From the NCBI RefSeq assembly GCF_905163445.1, contig NC_053195.1:4516501-4580500 (forward strand): a DNA stretch of 64,000 bases, in the 5' to 3' direction. A program made the translations under genes and the position numbers. Source of the DNA: Pararge aegeria (taxonomy: Eukaryota; Arthropoda; Insecta; Lepidoptera; Nymphalidae). How positions within the stretch are numbered: the stretch's first letter is position 1; every line of letters starts with the position of its first letter. The notes under the pieces were generated by a model, which saw only the letters and a program-made list of their open reading frames with translations, made no database searches and was not told where the DNA came from. Shown piece after piece: positions 57,790 through 64,000 of the stretch.

Positions 57790-58885
57790 TTTTTTATTTT
57801 AGATTAAAGATTTTGATACTCAGAGCAATTAATTGTAATGCACATTTACTGTTATACTTTTCATATATGTTTAGAAGGCTTATACTATGTATCACTTTTT
57901 AATTAAATCTAAGACTTGAATTAATCTCATCATCTTTTAATGACCACAACTGTGAGAGGCAAACCAGAGAAACATTATTGAGATGTGTAAACTCGGTTGC
58001 CAAAAGCCAAGTAGTTATGTGTTTTTTTCAGTTAGAAAAGTTTTTAAGTTTGATATCGATTTTCTGTTTTGTTCTTAAATAGGCGAAGTGGCAATTTAAA
58101 AACATGATGTTTGATTCAGTTCAACATGACGTTCCGTTAACAATTCACGACTAAGCGCAGGTTTTCGCTGCGTATGTGTAGGCAGCATTACGAACGTTCG
58201 TTTATTAATGTCACACTGATTGCCAGATACCGACCCGGGGGACACGCCTCGAAACGTATAGAGAACTAAATGGGATTTCATTTTCTAGTTCAGAAATCAA
58301 ACGCTCCCGGTGGCGTGCGTCCAATGATCTCTCGCAAGTCCCTTTAGACATTTTTGTTATGGTCCACCTGGCGTGGGGTATACGAGGTCTGTAACCTTAG
58401 TACAAAATTGGGTCGGTCTTTATCGAGGAGTCAATTTCGTTTTGAAATACTTGAACATCAGAGTAAAATGGGTATTGTTTTAAAGTTCAAATTTGCCTGC
58501 AGTTTCTCAGCTAGGACTTTTGGCAGAGTATTTGGATGATAAAAATCAGAAGTACAGGACTTGTGACCCCAAAACAAGTAAAATAAGCTACATTTTACTT
58601 TGACGGTAAGTAAAAGGTTTGATATGCGAAAACGACGCATCGATTGCGAGCTAGCAAATGTTGTACTAAGGCCACTGATGTTTATGCGTCATGGTTATTT
58701 CAAGCGTCAGTGCGCGATTTCAAGGTATTGTATGGAACTAGGTACAGTCTATTTGGTCAGATTATAGTCTAGTTCAAACCATGTCTAGATCAAAGCACGT
58801 ATTTTCACGAAACGGGCAAAAATTTATACGCATATAAGTTAGGCAATTGGCGTTGTTTCACAATTAGTTCTTGATATTATTCTTT
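57790..58885. other. Unique non-coding stretch
   Basis: No gene recognised; 58190-58400 is GC-richer. Confidence 0.4.
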
Positions 58886-58889
58886 TTTT

Positions 58890-59040
58890 TCCTAATTCTA
58901 AGGTTGCCTGGCAGAGATCGCTATTAAGCGATAAGGCCGCCTTTTGTATTACTACTTCTTTCGATGTTTCTGTTTTTGTTATATTTTAAATGTTGTGGTA
59001 TACAAATAAAGAGTTTAATAATAATAATAATATTATTAAT
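58890..59040 (+). mobile_element. LINE 3' tail, family D, plus strand
   Basis: AAGGTTGCCTGGCAGAGATC, CGCTATTAAGCGATAAGGCC, GTTGTGGTATACAAATAAAG then AGTTTAATAATAATAATA. The polyadenylation signal and ATA-repeat end show the true 3' terminus. Confidence 0.8.
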
Positions 59041-59044
59041 AGCA

Positions 59045-60230
59045 TGCTGTAAAAATCGGTAAAGCACCCGATTCTTCTGTAATAGTCCTGAGACGTGTGC
59101 CCAACTAGATTCTATATCATCATAACCACCCAAAATATACGATAGCTCGAATACGAAGGCTGCCGCCAATGGTGGATACATTACATGGGTATCAAATGAA
59201 TGGGCTTGATTTATTGAGAACGTTAAAAACTATTTTGAAAGTAAAGGGTTTTTGAAATGTTTGTTCTTCGATTTAGAGAATTTGGAGTTAGTACGTAAAT
59301 ATCGATATTTGGATGTATTTCAAGCAGTTGTAACATAGTTTATTCTTTAAATTAATGAAAAAAATAAATAATCCCGAAGAGTACCTACCTACACATTACA
59401 CTATTCCCTGCCACGCTTACCTTCGCTCGGAATGATATCATTTCCTGTTTTTGTAGGCACTTAAAATATATTTCAAGTATTATATAAACACTGTTATATA
59501 AAATTGCAGGGTTATGCCCTTATTTAAGATCAATCCATATGCTTCTTTTCGACTTTTGCAGTCACAAATAAAAAAAAAAAATAAAAAAATAATAAAAAAA
59601 AAAAAACAAATATAAAGAAGCTGAATTGTACTTACACATACTTATAGCTATTTTTCAGGTGGATTCATGTAGCTCTGATAAAAAGGTTGCATTGAGCTAA
59701 GCTTTTTTATACAACGCTCGAGTCTTAACATTAACTACAGTCGTTGCAATGTTGTAGTGAAAGAAAGCAAGTACTTATAGACCTCTGTTAACTTTCCATT
59801 AAAGATATGTGGCGTAACGGGCTTAAAGTTTGCATTTTCAAAAAGTTTCAGCACGAAATGTGCTCAAATTCACGTCTCTAAACACGCGGTACGCTGACGG
59901 TCAGGATAATTTAATTACAAAGGGTCTTGAGGTGTTCTTAATTTATTCATAGTCGAAAATTGGATCTAAATGGATTTTGCAGTAACGCGCCCACGAGTAA
60001 AAGTTTAATCCCCACTGGGGTTTTAAGAACCCACCTAACCGCTCGTGAGGTACACCATGCATTTATACGAAAAGGGAACTCTTGTTTATGTTGTCTTAGT
60101 ATTTTAGATGATAAAAATGCTTAACCTGGCTCTCTTTAAATCGGTTGACATCCTAAGGATACTTACAAAGCACTTTGATTCCTCGTTTCTTTAGTATCCT
60201 CAGTGTTTCTAACAACAGCTTTTAAGTAGA
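59045..60230. other. Unique non-coding stretch
   Basis: Holds an A-rich low-complexity run at 59567-59608. No gene recognised. Confidence 0.4.
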
Positions 60231-60233
60231 TAA

Positions 60234-60330
60234 AAGTGGTGATAGCCTAGAGGTAGGAAGGAAGGTATACCTCTAACTTTTCAGTTATATGCGTTTTTTA
60301 TTTATGCAACTAAATATCAATCATAATATT
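60234..60330 (+). mobile_element. Metulj-like SINE head, degraded
   Basis: GTGGTGATAGCCTAGAGGTA GG, then ACCTCTAACTTTTCAGTTAT and ATGCGTTTTTTAT. Box B is deleted. Confidence 0.65.
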
Positions 60331-60733
60331 CTGTACTTTACCAATATTTATTGTTGAACCTGTTTTAGTTATTTCTAAGAAGGTGGACAAACAACTTAAA
60401 CAAAATATAATAAGTTAATAAGGTTGAGAACCCGTGGTATAATGGCTTGTATATGCGTATATGCGTTATAGCGTATTATATCAAATTAAGCTTAATGTTG
60501 TGCTTATATCTTTGACCCCCGCAAGGTAAAGTCTAGCTTCTATCTCATATTTTTTATGATATTATTGTCATTCTCGTGACCATTAGCGTGCGTTTACATT
60601 GCGTTGGACGTCGCTACGTATTACAATATGTTTTTGTTGTTGTATATAGACAAAGATAGATCATCAGATAGATATAAGTTCTCAACGACGTATGTCACAT
60701 AATATGCACAATCTATTTTCACTCATGTTTTAT

Positions 60734-60764
60734 TACTAAACAAAGCCCTTTTCTCTGTGCACAG
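60734..60764 (+). other. 3' splice site with branch-point-like motif
   Basis: TACTAAAC at 60734-60741 resembles a branch point and is followed by a pyrimidine-rich run (CCCTTTTCTCTG) and the acceptor CAG ending at 60764. The reading frame of the Ig exon opens immediately afterwards in phase 1. Confidence 0.75.
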
Positions 60765-60896
60765 ATCCGCCCGAGATCACGATACGCCCGCGCAACCTGC
60801 AGGTGCGTGCGAATGGAATTGCCGCCTTCTACTGCGCGGCGAGAGGGGACCCAATACCCAACATTCAGTGGAGAAAGAACGGAAAACGAGTTTCTA
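60765..60896 (+). CDS. Lar: Internal exon of receptor tyrosine phosphatase LAR (start of Ig domain 1)
   Basis: LAR-type (type IIa) receptor protein tyrosine phosphatases are single-pass membrane proteins with extracellular Ig and fibronectin III domains and cytoplasmic phosphatase domains; they act in axon guidance and synapse formation. The exon is 132 nt: two bases finish a split codon, 43 codons follow (PPEITIRPRN at the start, FYCAARGDP near the middle, IQWRKNGKRVS at the end), and one base opens the next codon. Visible Ig landmarks are the B-strand cysteine in FYC and the C-strand tryptophan in IQW; the second cysteine must lie in a later exon. The motifs CAARGDP and WRKNGK are typical of insect LAR Ig1. 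Both flanking introns are phase 1, so the exon is symmetric. The acceptor ends in TGCACAG and the donor reads GTGAGT. No other exon of the gene is visible. Assignment rests on recognised similarity; another Ig-superfamily protein is the alternative. Confidence 0.9.
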
Positions 60897-60902
60897 GTGA
60901 GT
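60897..60902 (+). other. 5' splice site of the Lar exon
   Basis: GTGAGT follows the exon directly. Reading through would soon hit stops, and the Ig-domain similarity ends here, so this is the expected donor. It splits a codon after its first base. Confidence 0.8.
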
Positions 60903-61013
60903 ATATATTTTCAATTAATTCATAATAAGGAATGCTTATCACATTAACCAGGAATTTAAACCCATGTTCGTCGGGACTCTTCGCAAAATCATTACCAAAG
61001 AGGATTGAATTAA

Positions 61014-61215
61014 ATCATACAGAATCCTCTATCAGCCATTACTGTGTCCAAAAACGACCCACGCATGTCTGACTTTTCACCCGCGGAATGTTGCTAGCTC
61101 ACAATTTTCTTTCCATTTTCCTATTTTTTGGTGACCGCTTAGAACATTAGAGGTAAAATATATGCTGTCAACTATTAAATGGTATGAAGTAACGAATAAC
61201 AAATCAGACTTCAGG
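61014..61215 (+). mobile_element. Left-end fragment of the TTAA element
   Basis: After TTAA at 61010-61013, ATACAGAATCCTCTATCAGC, TGACTTTTCACCCGCGGAAT and ACTATTAAATGGTATGAAGT match 27970-28165. The right end is absent. Confidence 0.75.
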
Positions 61216-61289
61216 TCTGAAGAAGATAAGCTGACTCCACATTGCGTTGGATTAAAGCAAGGTGGAGGAAGTAGTATTAGTAGTAGTAG

Positions 61290-61552
61290 CTTTTAGTACC
61301 AGAGCTCGTCCGGATAGTGATATAATAAGCAGCCAGCCTCGCTCTCATCTCCCGCAAGATAGCAAAATGATTGTAAATGTTGATGTTGGAAAAGAGCAAC
61401 TACTGAGTTTCTTGCCGGCTCTTCTCGGTAGAATCTGCTTTCCGAACCGGTGGTAGAGTCACACAAACATGCATACTTGACGTTTCAAAACGTGGTTATA
61501 AAGTAGGCCTACTTGAAATAAATTAATTTGAATTTTGAATTTGAATTTGAAT
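61290..61552 (+). mobile_element. Repeat family C, good copy
   Basis: CTGAGTTTCTTGCCGGCTCT, CTTTCCGAACCGGTGGTAGA, GTAGGCCTACTTGAAATAAA and a TTTGAATTTGAATTTGAAT tail. GAGCTCGTCCGG at 61304, a family F word, lies at its left edge. Confidence 0.8.
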
Positions 61553-61699
61553 ATTAAAAAAACCTCCAGTACGAGTTATAAAAAACTTAAGGATAGGCAT
61601 TTTAAGAGTTATAAAAAGCCTACCCTCAATTATTTATGACTCGTATTGGAGATTTTCTTAATTTAATATCATCTGCATAACCTGTGCATACCATCTATG
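61553..61699. mobile_element. Hairpin-forming repeat G, copy 2
   Basis: CCTCCAGTACGAGTTATAAA pairs imperfectly with TTATGACTCGTATTGGAG; inside are GGATAGGC and GCCTACCC. It is interrupted at CATCTATG by SINE A and resumes with CTATGCACGCGACTGC at 61961, as in the unbroken copy at 17566-17583. Confidence 0.7.
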
Positions 61700-61958
61700 A
61701 CGGCCGATTGGCGCAGTTTGCAGCAACCCTGCTTTCTGAGCCCAGGGCCGTGAGTTCGATTCCCACAGCTGGAAAATGTTTTTGTGATGAGCATGAATGT
61801 TTGTCAGTGTCTGGGTGTTTATATGTATATTCTAAGTATTTATGTATATTATTCATAAAAAAATTCATCAGTTGTCTTAGTACCCATAACACAAGCTACG
61901 CTTACTTTGGGGCTAGATGGCGGTGTGTGTATTGTCGTAGTATATTTATTTGTTATTT
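61700..61958 (+). mobile_element. SINE family A, full length, exact ends known
   Basis: Starts ACGGCCGATTGGCGCAGT and ends GTATATTTATTTGTTATTT. The box B word is GAGTTCGATTCCC. ATCTATG flanks both ends (61693-61699 and 61959-61965). The unfilled paralogous site at 17566-17583 confirms the borders. Confidence 0.92.
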
Positions 61959-61974
61959 ATCTATGCACGCGACT

Positions 61975-62250
61975 GCGACCGGGGAAGAACTACCGCCTTG
62001 CTTTTTTGCGCCGCCAAGCAGCATTGTTGCTATGCTGTGTTCCGGTCAGAAAAGCGTGGTTGCTGGTGTAATTATAGGCACTTGAGGCTTAACACATACG
62101 CCCAATCACCAACGGTGTAATTACAGGGCGGCAAGTTGCCGGACGTGTTGCTTGCCTGCCCTACGGAGTGTTGCTTTGTTTATAGGCGATGGCTTTCCAC
62201 TAAACATCAGTGGGCCATCTACCTGGACCATTGAGTATAACTACAAAAAA
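61975..62250 (+). mobile_element. Repeat family F copy
   Basis: CGACCGGGGAAGAACTACCG, GCTGTGTTCCGGTCAGAAAA, GGTTGCTGGTGTAATTATAG, TTGCTTGCCTGCCCTACG and TATAGGCGATGGCTTTCCAC. Confidence 0.75.
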
Positions 62251-62415
62251 AAAAATTATTTACTACAGTGAAACGTTTGTCGAATAAAAATCAGACAATG
62301 ATAGGAAGCAAGTTTATTTTATTTGGTTTTTTGTTTGTTTTTGTTTTGTTCATTTTATGTCGTGTTTAGCTACGTTATTGCCACTGTAATTTCTATCTTC
62401 ATACTTTGGACGTTA

Positions 62416-62632
62416 GACGGCCGATTAGCGCAGTTTGCAGTGACCCTGCTTTCTGAGTCTAAAGCCGTGGGTTCGATTCCCACAACTGGAAAATGTTTGT
62501 GTGACGAGCATAAATGTTTTTTCTTTTTTTATGTATATTATAAGTATTTATGTATATTATTCATAAAAATAAATATAGGTACTCTGGGGCTATATGGCGA
62601 TATGTGCGTTGTAGTAGTATATAAATTATACT
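62416..62632 (+). mobile_element. SINE family A, shortened
   Basis: GACGGCCGATTAGCGCAGTT and GTGGGTTCGATTCCCACAAC are clear. The middle (CAGTGTCTGGGTG and the CATCAGC to GCTACGC part) is deleted, leaving 217 bp. Confidence 0.85.
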
Positions 62633-62692
62633 GGTTTACTATTGATGTTACCTACCGATACACTATTACATAATGCAAGCTGTCTATACTAT

Positions 62693-62932
62693 ATATAGAT
62701 ATAAACATCGCCATCTAGCCCCAAATTAAACGTAGTTTGTGTTATGGGTACTCAGATGACTGATATTTTTATGAATATAAAACACATACATACTTATATA
62801 GATAAACACCCACACACTGAAACACATTCATGTTAATCGCACAAACATTTTTCCAGTTGTGGGGATCGAACGCATGGCCTTGGACGCAGAAATTAGGGTC
62901 GCTGCCCACTGCGCCAACGAGCTGTCTATAAG
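62693..62932 (-). mobile_element. SINE family A in inverted orientation to its neighbour
   Basis: ATAAACATCGCCATCTAGCC CC, GTTTGTGTTATGGGTACTCA, AACACCCACACACTGAAACA, TGTGGGGATCGAACGCATGG and CACTGCGCCAACGAGCTGTC. The 5' end is on the right. Confidence 0.85.
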
Positions 62933-63129
62933 TGGGTTTTACAGTATGCGTACCATGTCATACATTGCTAAACGCATACCATTTTGTAATATTTCTTATT
63001 TAACTTTCTGTAAAACTGTCGCCCTGGTAACTATGATAAATAAATAAATATAGCAAGGAAAAATAAGTTATGACCTTAAAACCTCGGCTGCTTGTGTAAT
63101 GTTGTGAAACGCGAAAACTATAATCAGGC

Positions 63130-63330
63130 ACATAAATCATGATCTCCGAGTTGAACAATTTGTATCTATTCCTTCCGGCATACGAAACAACAAACACGTC
63201 GTTTCGTCTCCCTCCTTCCCCTTGGCCCACCCGGGCAAGGCGCAGGATGACAAACGCGCCACATAAAGAACACAGACCATTGAATCCGGGAATTCTGTTC
63301 GTGATTGAAATGTAAAAATGGCGTTTTTAA
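63130..63330. promoter_or_regulatory. Candidate conserved non-coding block
   Basis: Repeat-free and GC-richer than its neighbours (CCCTTGGCCCACCCGGGCAA GGCGC). The minus-strand 76-codon frame at 63000-63230 shows no recognised domain. Function is inference. Confidence 0.25.
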
Positions 63331-63584
63331 CCCATGGATATGGATAATCTAATAATATTAGATAAAAAAGGTAATATTTTCACTATAACAATTCACATTA
63401 TAACATTTTCAATATATGGTAACACTGCGGAATTTCATTGTATAACTACAACGAAAATCAAGTTTAATTTAATCCGCAAAAAACGGTTATATCTATTACA
63501 ATTTTTTTAATCTTTAAAATCTACACCCAACAGATCTTCAAAAGTGTACTCTCTGCGCACTTTGAGTATAGTTTGGCGACGTTA

Positions 63585-63712
63585 ACAATTTTTCTTTGTA
63601 AAGTCAAAACGAAACGTGAATAGAGATTAAAATATTTTTATAGATCAGTTTGGCGTGGAATATAAAGATTGACGAAATTATAAATTGCACCGTACAGATT
63701 TTTTCTGGGATT
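63585..63712 (+). mobile_element. Repeat family R1, copy 3, decayed
   Basis: TTGTAAAGTC, CGAAACGTGAATAGAG, CAGTTTGGCGTGGAATATAA and AAATTATAAATTGCACC follow the order of the copies at 356 and 25130; the TGCTCCGGTTTCGG core is deleted. Confidence 0.7.
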
Positions 63713-64000
63713 CCTCAGAGTTAGTGAGATAATAGCAAAATGCCTAACCTTCATAGTAAACTAATAATGTTAGATAAACCTAAGATATACTACCCGTAAC
63801 CCGTGTAATACTAATTATTGTATATATCCAGTGGCCATGCATGGTCTTCATTGGATTTATCACTAATAATTTGTATTGAATTCTATATTTCACAAAATCC
63901 GAATTTCCTAACTATAATTTGAGTTAACCGCCACCATTCTTCGAAGAGCACGTTTAACTTGATCACTTGTAAAGGCCGCTAACACGCATTACATAAGTGC

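Larger units (their letters stand above)
1..60764 (+). other. Probable long intron of Lar (possibly with 5' flanking DNA)
   Basis: No second host exon, promoter or transcript end can be supported upstream of the Ig exon. Long 5' introns are usual in insect Lar genes. All open frames longer than 60 codons here are chance frames, retrotransposon remnants or frames across SINEs. Whether position 1 still lies inside the gene cannot be decided from this window. Confidence 0.5.
60897..64000 (+). other. Downstream intron of Lar, 5' part
   Basis: The rest of the Ig1 domain (D to G strands with the second cysteine) is not found before the window ends, so the next exon is more than 3.1 kb away. The segment holds a TIR-element fragment, a LINE-tail repeat, a hairpin repeat with a SINE inside it, an inverted SINE pair and a GC-richer unique block. 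Confidence 0.65.

Noticed and set aside
61684..62085. 133-codon plus-strand frame
   Set aside because: It runs through SINE A and into repeat F; the same partial frame appears in other SINE A copies by shared descent.
62323..62673. 116-codon plus-strand frame
   Set aside because: It is mostly SINE A read through, with hydrophobic composition due to T-rich DNA.

Overview
The window is a stretch of AT-rich lepidopteran (butterfly or moth) nuclear DNA. The evidence is the repeat content: three tRNA-headed SINE families, one of them Metulj-like, together with RTE-type and other 5'-truncated LINE tails, MITE-like fold-backs and Helitron-like fragments of the kind seen in butterflies. A nymphalid host is a guess from the Metulj-like SINE, not something the sequence proves. 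There is no bacterial, phage or plasmid content, and no CRISPR array, operon or intact ORF that looks like a complete gene.

The only host coding sequence I can defend is one 132-bp exon at 60765-60896 on the + strand. It encodes the first part of an immunoglobulin domain, is bounded by a good acceptor and donor, and has phase 1 introns on both sides. The protein segment matches the first Ig domain of the receptor tyrosine phosphatase LAR (Lar / type IIa RPTP). The DNA on both sides is therefore probably intron of this gene. Assigning the whole 60 kb upstream to one intron is inference, because no other exon is visible.

Layout. 1-5 kb: a head-to-head fold-back repeat with a 50-bp perfect palindrome, then AT-rich DNA. 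5-9 kb: two RTE LINE 3' ends, a second LINE tail, and a LINE with a Helitron-like insert. 10-16 kb: a GC-richer unique block, LINE nested in an older repeat, and SINE copies. 16-26 kb: SINEs, fold-backs and a TIR element. 25.7-26.7 kb: a LINE inserted in a SINE with a 7-bp duplication. 27.97-29.15 kb: a TTAA-flanked element with long terminal inverted repeats. 30-32.7 kb: mostly unique, with two candidate conserved non-coding blocks. 32.7-34.9 kb: a SINE carrying two later insertions, then a full-length SINE. 36.9-40.7 kb: LINE pieces, a MITE-like element and SINEs. 41-49 kb: largely unique. 49-55 kb: duplicated units, LINE tails and SINEs. 56-58 kb: three long inverted repeats. 60.7-64 kb: the Lar exon, then a dense repeat cluster including an inverted SINE pair.

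The genes do not form a pathway here. The interest lies in the transposon record: at least seven nested insertions, several with target-site duplications readable directly, one uninterrupted paralogous site, and a shared 3' tail between the Metulj-like SINE and the RTE LINE that suggests which machinery moved the SINE. I found no undescribed gene system.
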